Positions 1 to 12,440 of a DNA stretch of 64,000 nucleotides are shown here, piece after piece. The position numbers were made by a program, and so were the translations under genes. The DNA comes from Heterodera schachtii (lineage: Eukaryota; Nematoda; Chromadorea; Rhabditida; Heteroderidae). The notes below the pieces were generated by a model. That model searched no databases. It was not told where the DNA came from and saw only the letters and a program-made list of their open reading frames with translations. Numbering within the stretch: the first letter of the stretch is position 1; each line of letters begins with the position of its first letter. Location: positions 709,516-773,515 of the forward strand of contig SIJG01000030.1 in NCBI GenBank assembly GCA_023374025.1. Reading direction: 5' to 3'.

Positions 1-315
1 AAACAATTGACCGGGACCGGTCCAAAATTATGAACGGGCTAACAGATTTGATTCCCGTTCTCTTTTTACCGTCTTATCCATTCTAGAAATCTTAATCAAT
101 ACATTAGCCCCTTTTATTTTTTTCAAAATGACAGGTATTTTTTGTTTTTTAGAAATTTTTTGAAATTTAATTGAAATTTTTTCGAAATTTCCAAAATCAC
201 GGAATCCCGCGCGGGATCCCGCAAATTTGCGGGTTTGCGGGATTAATCCCGCGGGAGCCCGTTCCGCAAAACATTTTGGATTCAGGATCCGCAAATTTAA
301 AATTTCCGGTCTCTA
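1..315. repeat. GC-richer interspersed repeat, right end hAT-like, cut by window edge
   Basis: This block is far richer in G+C than its surroundings. It carries repeated, partly palindromic GCGGGAT/ATCCCGC units between about 209 and 290 and an accGGTCC-type palindrome near position 15-22. It ends at 306-315 with CCGGTCTCTA, whose reverse complement TAGAGACCGG looks like a hAT-type terminal repeat and resembles the TAGAGCTCGG end of the complete element at 30191. The left end lies outside the window, so a target duplication cannot be tested. Two overlapping short open frames here are by-products of the repeat. Confidence 0.45.
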
Positions 316-3300
316 GTTTAAAATACTTAAAATTAATCCTTAATTTGGCCTTCATTAAGAAATTAATTGTTTGAACTTATGATTTGTAGAAAAAAAATAG
401 TATAGCGAATTACAAAAGAAACAAAAATTGCATTATTTACAAAAAACGTAATTATAAAAAAACTAATTAATTATAAAAAAAAATTCACAGATATATATAA
501 AAAAAAGAACATTCATGAAGTTGGGTCATTCAACAACTAGTGAACGAGGAAGTAAAACTTTTAAAAAGCTACAATTAAAATAAATAATGTCATTGGATTA
601 GAAAACAACTCACTCATTGTCCAATTCAGAATCCTAACTATTTTAAAAACTAAATGTATAAAGAAATAATAATTATATAAAATTTATGGAAGCTTGAATG
701 ATTGAAAAATTTATTAACAAAGTTGAAGAATCATAAAACTGCTCAAAAATATGAAAAGCAAAAAAATATTTTATAAAGCTTTATGGAGCTAAGGAATGAA
801 AATAAGTTATATTTATACATATAAATATTATAAAATTTATGGACAACTAACCAATTTCCTTAAAGTAAATTATTACGGAAAAAGAATAGACAATTTGGAA
901 AGATAAAGTAAATTTATACTTTAATTTAACGAATAAAATTCTTAATTCATTAAAATTTGGACAAAATCTTTTATTCTTTTCATTATAATAAAATTTTAGA
1001 GAATTTAAAAAAAGGATTCAGCGAATAGCATCGACGCTCTTTGCCAAAGAATACCAATTTTTATTAAAATATATTTTCTTTTGGGGTCGGATTTTAAAAT
1101 TTTAATGCTCTTTTTAAAGATTTATCATATTTTCAGCTAATATTTCGATTTTGAATAAAATACCTAAATTAAATTTTGCTAAAACCCATCAGGTTGCATT
1201 TAAATTTGAAAACAATTCATAAACAATCAAATATTTAATAATAAAATTCGGAAAAACATTTTTGGAATAAAAATTGTCAATTATCTTTTGTCTGGTAAAT
1301 TAAAAAAAGAGGTTTAATTTTATGATAAATTAATTTAAAATAAATGAATTAAATAAATTCCAAGGTATTGAAATTGTTGACGAAAAATAGAACGGTAATT
1401 AATGTTTAATAAAATGAATTTGCATATTCAGATTTATAAGAAAGGAATAGACTCGATGAAGTTTGGATTTGACATTATCAATAAACATACAAATCAATCA
1501 CTTATTAGTAAATAGCAAAAATTTGAACAGATTTAAGAGAAAATTTAACCTCTCTTTTATTTTGATGTTTAATGAATTGTAATCAATTTCTTTGATTTTA
1601 TATACAAAAATTTAACAACCTATTGAAAAATAAAAATCTAATAATTTATAAATATTCAAATTTACATAAACCAAAGCAAAACTTCAAAATGAAAGTAGTA
1701 GCAATGCATGAAACAGCTCATGCACTGCTTATCAAGGGTTACAATTAAAACTGCTATGTATATAAAACATTAACTAGCAAAATAATAAAAAAATAATTCA
1801 CATTAATAGATATTTTTATAAAAAATATAAATTCAAACCAAATATTTTTATATTATTAAAACAATATTATATCTCTCTCTATCTAAAATCAAAATAGTTT
1901 GAAGCAAGAAATGATTTTTAAAAAATTTTATCAGCAGGTGGTTCTTGTAATAATGAAAGAGACTTTACTATAGTTGTATGTTATAATTAGTTGCATATTT
2001 AAAAAAGTGTATTTTCAAGCAAACACGATGCCGCCAAGACGTATTTATGCAATGTGTCAAGTGTTCCAAAATTTGGAGCAATGGAATCTTTTCGAAGAGA
2101 AGCAATAAAACGAGATGTTCTATACAAAAAGATTAACAATTATAATGAATTAAAATTAAAAATATATTTTTTAGGAGTTTTCTGAAATGACTCATTAAGG
2201 TAAAAAAAAAGAATAAAATTAATTAATTAATCAGATCTGTCTAACGAATATTCAGCTTGCGCACGAATAATTTATAAAATATTGATTTATTAAATTGTAT
2301 AATATAATAGTGATTTAGAATTATATAAAATGATGACCAATTTTAACGGATAAAAGAAGCCTTTGTATAATGATATAAAATTAATTCAAATAAAAAATTA
2401 ATATTCTCGTTGATATTTCTGGAATATCTTTTTCAATTTAAGACATCAGTTCAAAGATGTGACCAGCTGAATCAAACAAGTAGCAATCAATAATGAGATC
2501 ATGTACAAACATCCTATAAGCATTTTCTATTCACTTTTGCCATAAAAAATAACACAAAATTTTTGCGGCTGAAAAAAATCTGAAAACTTGGGTAAATTTT
2601 GAACAAAATTTCATTGGGGTTTGAAAAAAATTTTCGTGAAAAACAATTAGGCTCATCTGAAAATGCACAAAATTCTCTACAAAATTAAATAGGTCTTTTT
2701 TTTGGTAGTCGATTAAAGTTTTTTATGTTTGTCTTAACTTCTCCGTAAAACATGGATAATTCAACGCAAGGGCTTTCTGGAATAATTTTTTTACCTTTGT
2801 AGAAAGAAATTCCAAATAAATCCCATAAAATTCTTCTTATTTCTCTATTTTAAAGCTTTATTTCATTAAAATTATCCAACAGTGATGTGAGTTTTCAAAT
2901 ATTTGCCCAAATTCCCGAGGGCCAAAAAAATTAAAAAATATTTTCGAATTTTTAAAAATTTTTTAAAAATTCCGAAAATATTCTAGTGGGCCGGCCTAGC
3001 ACGAAAATTTCTAAAAATTTCTGAAATAATTTGCCCTCCTCAAGCTCCAACGAAAAACATGATAAATGGCCATGATTAATAATAAATTTAAAAAAGACTA
3101 AATAAAAATAAATGAAAATAATAATTGTTCAAAAAAGATATTTTGTGAATTAAATAATAACAAATTTATTTTGGTGCGAATATTCTGCGAAAATATGTAT
3201 TTTTTGTTATAAATTTTACTGATACCAAAAACTACTCGACAAGATAAAAATAAAACCTAATTTCCTTAATGAAAATTTATCTCTGTTTATTTTTAATATG

Positions 3301-5999
3301 CTTAAACTCGGTAAAAACCATAATTGCTTTAACTATGCCTTGCTTCTGGAATGTAGCCAATAATTCGACATTTAATGAATGGTGATAATATAATAATTCA
3401 TATTTTATAATTCTTTAAAAAAATACTGGAATCAATTATTTCTAAGAACCCTTGGATAGTATAAATTAAACAATATGCAGTTATTCATGAAGATATTTAT
3501 CATTTGATAATGGAAAAAAAGAAAAATATATATTATTTTACAATGCAGCTTTTCAAAGCCCGTTAAACATTTTTTGACATTTTGAAAAAAGATAGCCTTA
3601 TATAATACTAAAAACAAAAACCTTTAAAAAATAAGTTATTCTCACAAGACAAACGAATCTATATAAAAGAAGAGAAATATAAAAATGTATATTTTATAAA
3701 TGAACTTATTCAACTGCCTAACAAATTCACTAATAGAAACAAAATAGCAGATTTGTAAATAAAAGTTAAATTTAATTATTCAGTTATAAATATTCATGAA
3801 AATAAACATATTTTACCAAAATTAATTTTGTGAGAAAAATGAAAATAGAATTTGAACGAAGGATGGTAAATTTTGTTACTGAATAATCCTTCAAAACTAT
3901 TATTAAATTTTCTTTTACAATAATATCTTAGAATAAAATATAATTTCTTTCACATTTCACAAAAAAACTTAGAAAAGAAAAAGCAACATAAAAGTATTAT
4001 TAAAGCCACAAACACTTTATAAAAAATAAAACAATTTTGCAAAGTATTGATGTCAAAAAATTTAATCTCAAATAAGTTAACCAAATACTTAATATTAATT
4101 CATGAAAAATACAATACATACCAAACTATATCACACTTATCTTTCAAAAAAAAAGTTCATAATTATTTTTTGAACTGTCGGTTATTAATGACTCTTATAA
4201 AAAGAAGTTTTCCATAATAGCAATAGCCAAACCGAAAACACAAAAAAATGAGATACCTGAACAGGCGATAATGAAATTGATGCTTTTATTTTAATATAAA
4301 AATACTCTCAGCCCATCAATCAATATCTAATCTAATTAATACCTTCATTAGACTCTTGATTAATTATTCATTAAATTAAAGCTATATTTTTGGATGTTCT
4401 TCATATATTTATAAAACTTGAATAAAGCTTTAAATTTTTATGTATTGGTTGTTGGCAGTGCTATTTTTCAACTAGTTTTTTTAATTGCCAAATTTTAATC
4501 GACTAATACATTTAACATAAACAGTTTAGGATAATAAAATTTAAAATAATATTTGATTATTTTTGCTTCTAAATTTAACATTTGCTTCATTTTATATTGT
4601 TTCATTATTTTACTCATAGATTTAGTTTTTTTTAATTGCAGAACGGGGCATTTCAAATGAAATAAGCCCACTGTTAGATCTAACAGTAATTTCTCATTAA
4701 TAATTGTCAGAAGTATACAATTAAATTATTCATTATATCTGGCTAATTAAATTTAATTATTACAAACATTGATACTTTTTGTAACTTCGCCCAAATTGAT
4801 GCTTTTGTAACTTCGGCTCACCACGGTATATTTGCACCTTTTACGGTTATTTGTTTCACTACTTCGGCTTTAATCGAATCGCCAAACCAAAAACAAGCAT
4901 TAAAACTATTTTGGTTGACAAAAACATTGCAATTCGCACTAAGTCCTTCACTGGCACCTTAATAATTTTGATTATAATATTTTTGTGAATTTCACTATGC
5001 ATTTTAATTTTAGCACAAAATTTTATTTAATTTATCTTATGCAGAATAATCATTCTCTGTTAGTTCTAAATAAATAGATGATATTAAAATTATTCGCATT
5101 AAAAGAAATGACTTATTTGTATAATCCTTCATATTAAATATTTTTATTAATTTAAATGAAAATTAAATTTAAATTGAATGTTTCGTATATTTATTTAATA
5201 AATTCTTAGAATATTTTCGACTGTTAAAAAGTGAATGTTTACCGCTTTGTCAGAAATTTGCATAACACAAATACATTACATTTTCATAATTTAATTAATA
5301 ATAAATTATGTTTTTGATTTTTAAACATTCATTTGACAAACAATATTTGAAGATTTATGCTTTGCATTTCTTTGAGAGTACCTTCAACAAGAATAAAGAC
5401 TCGCCATTTATTATTATTTTAAAGAAAACTTATATATTTGCGTTGAAACATATTATACCACTGATTCAGTATGAAACTAATTAAAATATTATTATTATTT
5501 AAATATTTAAAATAATCAAAATCCAATTGTTGCGAACAACTGTCTGTATGATCAAATATGACCAATGTTGCAGCTTTTGACGATTTTATTGATAATTTAA
5601 CGATAGTTTTCAATTTTAAAATTATGATATTTTATAAGTCAATTTTACAATTTTGAAATAATATTTTACTGTTATTCTTGTTTTTTAATATAATGATAAA
5701 TGGAGATTGGTACCCGCTTAAAGCTTCTCTTTATGTGCTTTGTTCTTTGATGAGATTTGCAATACTTCGATTTTGAAAATAGCAATTTCGACACTGTTGT
5801 CAAAACTTTCCATTTTATGGTCATATTTTATTTGCTTATTTCTGTATTCCATAAAATAATTTTATTTTTAAAATTTACATTAGATAAATTTATTATGGGC
5901 TTATAAAATAAATTATGTTGAAAAAATTCTTAAATTTTATTTATTTATATTATTTCCGGAGATGATTGCACATCAGCTTGTGTATTTCGACATTTTTCG
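316..5999. other. AT-rich gene-free stretch
   Basis: No exon-like GC rise, long frame or RNA gene is seen. The + strand is visibly A-rich here. The only structured items are the hairpin at 2937-2982 and a modest GC rise around 4795-4880 (TTCGGCTCACCACGG), which has no recognisable identity. Confidence 0.5.
2937..2982. repeat. AT-rich inverted repeat (hairpin)
   Basis: Arms AATATTTTCGAATTTTTAAA and TTTAAAAATTCCGAAAATATT are reverse complements apart from one inserted base, giving a roughly 21-bp stem with almost no loop. It is followed by GGGCCGGCCTAGCACG, unusual GC for this area. It may be a remnant of a foldback transposon. No target duplication was found. Confidence 0.4.
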
Positions 6000-6000
6000 C

Positions 6001-6058
6001 GTTCAGTTGATCAACATTGAGCTCAACTGGTTTAGGCAGCCAGTTAGCAGCTCTGAAC
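6001..6058. repeat. Imperfect hairpin in a GC-richer islet
   Basis: The outer pair GTTCAG/CTGAAC and the inner pairs GAGCT/AGCTC and AACTGG/CCAGTT can form one interrupted stem across the 58 bases. A related string (TGATCAAC followed by GAGCTCA) recurs around 11031-11046. It could be a structured RNA or element end. Nothing identifies a family. Confidence 0.3.
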
Positions 6059-6937
6059 GTATTTTGTCGTGCTATTTTATAATTTTAACAATTAAATTTT
6101 AAATTATTTATATTTTCAATATTCAGTTTGAAATTAATAAAATAATACAGTACAATTAAGATTTATATGCCAATATCTGTAAATAAATATATAAGAATAA
6201 TAAGTTTACTTAAATAAAACTCAATATAATATAAAGCATAATATATTTATTCTTTTTTTTTATAATTTTAGCAATTTTTTTAAATGTTAACAATAAGTAT
6301 TTTATGGTGGCAACGGTCTCGCTCCGGCTCATGAGTTGGAGGACGACGACGCTAGATAAAATTTATTAAATCTAATATTTTTCATAAAAAATTTAAGAAA
6401 ATTTTTTTTGTAAAGCTTAGTAATTCATCATAAAAATTGAATTTATTTATTTAGATAATAATGAATGAATTCTTCCTTTTTTATTTATAATTTCCAATGG
6501 CAAATTAATCCAAGTCTTTCGACAAAGACGATGGGGCGTTTTTTGCATCTTAACTTCTCATTAAATGAATCGCTACCAAATTATTATTGTTTACTATTAT
6601 TATTATCCTTATTAATTCTCTACCAATTCTAAAATCTCTCATTTATTTTAGTGCCTTTCATGTGGCCTATCTAAAATATTTTATTGTTATATTCAATTTC
6701 TATTTTATTTTATAAAGCTGCCAAATTAACTAACAAGAAAGTAACATTTTTGAAATTATTTTTGAAATTTTTTAAAATTTTTAAATAGAAAACCGATGGG
6801 TAGCCGAAGCCCTAGGAATTTCACATTCTCACATTTTATTTCATTTCGCATTTAATGTCCCTTTTGCTTATTGTACCGCCCCTCCCGACGATAATTGATC
6901 GATCATATTTCATTGTTCACTTGTATACTATAACAAA
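6059..6937. other. Gene-free stretch
   Basis: AT-rich sequence with a short GC islet at about 6306-6355 (GGCAACGGTCTCGCTCCGG onward). No splice-consistent frame could be built around it. Confidence 0.4.
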
Positions 6938-7281
6938 CCTATAACTAATATATTAAATATAATTTAACTAAATTTCATTAATTTATATGCTTCAAAACTT
7001 ACGGAATTACAAGTATTAAAATTTAAAAAAATTAATCAGCAGCCATCGCCTTTCACAAATCACTAGTAATATGCGAGCAAATCAAAGAAAAACAATAAAA
7101 TGAGACACAAGAACTTCATGGCATAATGTTGATTTGTTAATGCAAGTTCAAAATATTTTAATTTTCCATCTATATTAAGAATAAAGTACTGATAATTTTA
7201 ATTTAAAAAATCATTCTCTCTTTTAAATATTCTAAAAAAAATTCAAAAGGCATTATAACAAGTTTAGCAATAATGGATTGC
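6938..7281. repeat. 344-base direct repeat, copy 1
   Basis: From CCTATAACTAATATATTAAA to AATGGATTGC this block matches 8416-8759 base for base, except for single-base length changes in two A-runs that cancel out. Its internal landmark is CAGCAGCCATCGCCTTTCAC. There is no open frame, no terminal inverted repeat and no TG..CA ends, so it is a recent segmental duplication or a young repeat of unknown type. Confidence 0.9.
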
Positions 7282-8415
7282 TTTACAATGTTCTACTTTA
7301 GGAAATTAAAATATGAACAAATATAAAAATTATAATGTAAAAATTTCTATCTTTAATATTATAATATTAATATAATAATAAAAATTTTCCTATTTTTAAA
7401 TTATTTCAACTTTATTTAAATTATTTATTAATTTAGAGAATTTATCTTCCGCTATTAATCTAAAAAATATTCGACTTATAAAATTTAAAACCAGCTAAAT
7501 TTAAAATTTAAATATCAAAGAATAATAAAATAAATTAGAATATTAGAAAGTTGTAAAAGATGAAACTTTAATTCTAACCTTTATATCGTAAGAACAATTA
7601 TTCATTCTACCGTACGATTGAAATTATTATTCATTATTTAATTTTTATATCATAAGAAAAATTGGCAAATGTTACATAATACTCTCATGAAATGGACTGA
7701 ATGGAAATCACTTAATTGAATAAATATGAATGTCTTTTTTTGTTTTGGTCGTATAAATTTCAAATTAAATTCATTTTTTTTCTTATTTTTATGCAACCTA
7801 TCGGTGCATTTGAAGACAAAAATTATTGAATAATAAATGTACTTTATTATTTATTTTTTTTATTAACATTTCCGCAATTACAATTTAAGTAATATCATCG
7901 ATTAAGCACAAAATATTTTTCTTTATTATTTGTGCAAATGGAATTTTTTCTTTTCTTTTTGGTTATCAAATTTCCTAATTATTTTTATTTTATTTAGTTT
8001 GAATGTTTATCCTTTTTATTTAATATTTCAGAGCACTAAAAATAATGATTTTGTTCTGATAATTTTTCACCATTTAATTGGAATATATTTTATTTGTCTT
8101 AAATTATATTTTTACATAAATTCTTTATTTTATTAATAATAATAAATTTGAAAGGACGGGTGCCAAAAGGACGAAAAAAGGTTTTTAATTAAATTCTGAA
8201 AAATTAATAAGTATTTCTAGAGCTTCTTAATGATGAATAAATTTGCAAAGCTAACTTTATATAAGCAATTCAAATCTAAAAAATAAAACTCCTTTGGAAA
8301 ATGAATGAAATGAAACAAGCTATCGATTATCAAATTATATAAGTCATGATTTACTAATTGAAATTAACATTATAAGAAAATAATTATATTTTATTGCAAT
8401 GGACAAAATATCAAT
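7282..8415. other. Gene-free spacer between the two 344-base copies
   Basis: AT-rich spacer of about 1.13 kb. A T-rich open frame at 7930-8136 encodes only a Phe/Ile/Leu-rich low-complexity peptide and is not supported as a gene. Confidence 0.5.
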
Positions 8416-8759
8416 CCTATAACTAATATATTAAATATAATTTAACTAAATTTCATTAATTTATATGCTTCAAAACTTACGGAATTACAAGTATTAAAAT
8501 TTAAAAAATTAATCAGCAGCCATCGCCTTTCACAAATCACTAGTAATATGCGAGCAAATCAAAGAAAAACAATAAAATGAGACACAAGAACTTCATGGCA
8601 TAATGTTGATTTGTTAATGCAAGTTCAAAATATTTTAATTTTCCATCTATATTAAGAATAAAGTACTGATAATTTTAATTTAAAAAATCATTCTCTCTTT
8701 TAAATATTCTAAAAAAAATTCAAAAAGGCATTATAACAAGTTTAGCAATAATGGATTGC
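8416..8759. repeat. 344-base direct repeat, copy 2
   Basis: Second copy of the block at 6938-7281, same orientation. Identity is nearly complete, so the duplication is recent or maintained by conversion. The sequences outside the copies differ at both ends (left CAATCCTATAA against AAACCTATAA; right GGATTGCCAAG against GGATTGCTTTA), which fixes the boundaries to within a base or two. Confidence 0.9.
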
Positions 8760-8773
8760 CAAGAAGTTTTTCG

Positions 8774-8820
8774 CGAGTTCTTCACCAAGGGATTTTAAAC
8801 GAGTTCTTCAATGAGGGATT
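8774..8820. repeat. Two tandem copies of CGAGTTCTTCA..AGGGATT
   Basis: CGAGTTCTTCACCAAGGGATT at 8774-8794 is followed by CGAGTTCTTCAATGAGGGATT at 8800-8820, a 26-base unit repeated twice with two substitutions. It abuts the right edge of the second 344-base copy. Confidence 0.8.
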
Positions 8821-9884
8821 AATTATATATAAAATTTATTATCTGAGATTCATTTAAATGTAACCTTATTATTGTAAATAAAATAACCTGATGTATTATT
8901 AATTTATGAAGTAAAACAAAATAAGATAAAAATGAATATAGATAAAATTTAAAAGTCAATAATATATGATAAAAAAATTTTATACAACATTTTTATAAAA
9001 CAAATTACAATTAATTTCTTTAGAAGGCAAATATTTTGTCGGGAACACATTTGTGCTGGAAGCGCGAATAGTTCGCCGCGTGAAAAAAAACAGATCGAAT
9101 TGCCAAAATATTTTGTTATAGAAGATATTATTTTCATTTAAAAAGATAAAAACTAATTCTATACTTATATTGGACAAAACAAATGACTAATTATTACGCA
9201 TTTCAATTTATTTATCTTAAAGAAAAATTCCAACATGAAAAGTAATTAATAGTTAAACATCAATTTTAAAAAGTAGGTTAAATAGCAATTTTTAACTAAT
9301 AGAGTTTAGTTTTTCATTATTAAAGAAATTTATTTATTATTTTATGGTAAAATATTTAAATTTTCGCATTGAAGTAATAAATCACCGTTCTCATCGACCT
9401 TTCCATTGCTGAAAATTCGAGAAATAATAATGCGATTAATGAAGAAAACCCTTATAAAAAGAAGTGCATAAAAATAATTGTATTGTATTTCATAAAATCA
9501 AACGTAAAACTTTTTTATTGTATGGTTGTCACTCGATAGGTTGGCCTTAAGGAAGCCAAGATAAAATAATAATTGCAAAAACTAAGCAGACTTTTTGAAT
9601 AAAAAATTTTAAGAAAAGTTGACCGAAGTCTTTGTACCAATGAATCAAAAATAAGCATATTTATATAATACATTTAATTGCTAACAAATTTAATTTTTTG
9701 AGACTTTCAAATTTTTTGCCACTCAGATGTTAATATTAAATAAGCCTATTAATAAATTTTCGTTTAATTTAAGCATTAAGTTACAATATATATTATTAAA
9801 TTTATTATTGTTATCTTAATATCTAGCCTATTAAAATGTTTAGAAAATTTCCATTATATTCTAATAATTTTGGGCCTCGGAATC
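8821..9884. other. Gene-free stretch
   Basis: AT-rich. Two overlapping short minus-strand frames around 8949-9177 share an islet (TCGCCGCGTG near 9073) but show no domain or splice context. Confidence 0.4.
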
Positions 9885-10110
9885 CCGATTTATGGTTTAT
9901 GAAAATTTATGGAACCTCGGAATACTAAAGCTGAGCGGGTCCGGGACTGGGTCATAATTCCTAAGTTTTCAAGGTTTCGGTCCCGATTTGAAAAAAGAAT
10001 CCCGGGTCAAATTAAAGAAAAATGAGTTTTTGACTCTTTACCAAAAATTTCAAAAATCGAAATTTCGACCACCAAAAATCTTGAAAACCGTAATTCAGAA
10101 TTCCATCGCA
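9885..10110. repeat. GC-richer degenerate repeat segment
   Basis: Contains CCTCGGAAT twice (9877-9925 region), GAGCGGGTCCGGGACTGGG, TTTCGGTCCCGATTTG and AATCCCGGGTC. The wording resembles the element at 1-315 (cccg/cggg palindromic pieces), so this is probably an old, end-less relation of that family. No terminal repeats or target duplications could be placed. Confidence 0.35.
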
Positions 10111-12329
10111 TCCCTTATTGTTTATACATATTAACCAATTTTAAAATGCATATCATATATTGCACTCCTTATCATTTAAATAATTTATTAATAAAACAAT
10201 TTTATAAATAATTAAAATTATAATTTCGGACTCTGAAATATTTCTGAAAATTACCAACAAAAAAAAATATATGTACAAAAAACAACCCATAATATTTTAT
10301 ATATATTTTTATTGTTTAATTAGTTAACTTTATTAAATGTTAATTGAATTTCTATGGTAAATATAAAAAAATAGGCTGTTAAAAAGTGAAAAACGTATTG
10401 AGAAAATTATTAATTTAAAAATTATGAATAAATAATTGCATTTTCTCATGTCTACAAATTAAATAATGCGATTTAAATTATAAATTAATTGTAAATGCTC
10501 ATTAAGTATTGAAAAAATAACACTAAAAAATTTAAAATATATATTTATTGAACAGAATAAAAAACAAAGATTAACAATTTATCCTCGGGAAAATGATGCT
10601 AGCTACGAGCTCGCGTCACTTGTATTATCATTAATATAAATATCAAATTTGGTTAAAATCTTAAGTTTCCATGATTATAAATTAATTTCTTTTGATTTTA
10701 ACAATGTAACATTTCTCAATACTGAAAAAACAAATTTTACATTATCTTTGATTAAAGAAATTATTATATAAAATAAAATTAGTAATATTTTTAAAAATAA
10801 ATTACATAAAAATATTTATTAATATCTTTTCATATATGACATTTATTAACCTAATTTGGAGAGAAAATGACAATATTATTTATTTCATTAAAATTATAAA
10901 AAATTACGAAAATAATTTACACCNCTTTTTTAGGTTTTGAAATAATTGCAATTTAAACCTGGCATTAGTGCCGCAAAAATGACTTAATTGGCCATCGATG
11001 TCCAGCCATGCACATCCGTTGGCTGATCGCTGATCAACGAGCTCACCGCTCTAATTGCATATGAAATCCTATAACAAAAAATATATATATAAAAAGAAGA
11101 CTCATTTTTGCCAATTCATTTTTGGCCAATTATTATAGGATTTCTTTTTTATACAAATGCTTAAATTTAATACGCACAGTTAAGCACGAAAAGCGCGTGT
11201 TTAGCTTGGTTTTTTTTGGGGGGGGCGGGAGGGTGTCTACGGGGATTTACAATACCTATTACATAAAAGTATTATAAATTTTGACCAAACATGAAAATAA
11301 TGAGTATTTGTTCAATGAATTGTTGTGTTTTTGTAATGTTTTTTCTTAATTTATATAAATTTAAATTTTTAAGCGCAATAGCTTTTTATTAATATTCAAG
11401 AAAAATTGTCAGCTCAATTGGTTTACAATTTTTCGGGATAATAAATTAATGATTTGTAAGTTCATTTTTTAAGTTTTATTTTTTCTAAATTATCTTTGTT
11501 ACGGAAAATTTCTTTTAATAAATGTTCATATAAAGAAGATATATAATTTATTCATGTGTTAAATTATTCATTTTTATTTTGTTTTATTTAATATTTAAAA
11601 ATTTTTACTTTATTTTTAATTATTTGTTTCATTTATTTAAAATCTTGTGTTCCTGGTGAGATTTCATCATTTGTGTATTTTTCAAATAAAGAGAAATATA
11701 TATTTTTGTTGGATTATTTTTTATTTATTTAGTTAGTTATTTGCTCTAATGTCCAAATTATTAGAAAATTTGTATAATGGTTTCCGATATTTTTTAGAAG
11801 CATTCTTATCCACTCAATAGCACAAGAGCATCTAGTCCACTATTAGTTTATGACACTTGAAAATTACAGCTAATAAAGGACTTTTGAGGGTTAACAAATG
11901 ATGTCAATAATGTTTAATTAGGAAGCAAAGATAAAAATCTATCATGCATTAAACTTGTCAAATCATTTATGGTCGTGTTTTTTTTATAGTTCATGTAAAA
12001 CTGCAATAGACCGAAAAGAGAAAATCTATTGTGAAATGATCTAATTCTGTTATATTATTTATTTAAAGAAGTTTTTTTTCTCAAGTTAAGTTTAATCGAT
12101 TTGTTTTTTATTCCTTTTTGAACTTACAAGTTTTTTAAGCTGACTTTTTAAATGAATATACAGAATAAAGGACGTAAATTATATGGATTAACATATTTTT
12201 TCTGCGCATATGCTATGAAGAAAGGGGTTAAAAACTAGCGGTTCTACGTTAAATTTTTTGATTTGGTGAAGGTTTTTAGTCGATATAAATCCATATTTGG
12301 GGGAGGGGGGTTTTGGGAATAAATCCATA
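10111..12329. other. Gene-free stretch, contains ambiguous base
   Basis: AT-rich, with an unresolved n at 10924, short GC islets at about 10580-10620 and 10970-11050, and a poly-G run at 11218-11231. No gene is seen. By eye the + strand changes from A-rich (left) to T-rich (right) across roughly this region. Confidence 0.45.
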
Positions 12330-12440
12330 TTTCGCCATTTTTGCCTTTTTAGTCTAAATTCAGCCATTTTGACAAAATTTCACAAGAAAAATGCAAGAAA
12401 AGCGAAAAATACATCCCTAAAGTTCATCTTTTGGAAATTC
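12330..12440. mobile_element. Relic of the 23792-type hAT-like MITE
   Basis: The string AAAAATGCAAGAAAAGCGAA followed by ACATCCCTAAAGTTC and TTTTGGAAATTCC parallels the interior of the complete element near 23963-24015 (AAAAATGCAATAAAAACGAA, ACACCCCTAAGAATC, TTTTGGGAGAATT), including the preceding GCC..TTTT motifs. Terminal repeats are not recognisable, so only an internal fragment remains. Confidence 0.4.

Noticed and set aside
6938..8759. LTR retrotransposon with the 344-base copies as LTRs
   Set aside because: No TG..CA ends, primer-binding site, polypurine tract or coding remnants in the 1.1-kb spacer.
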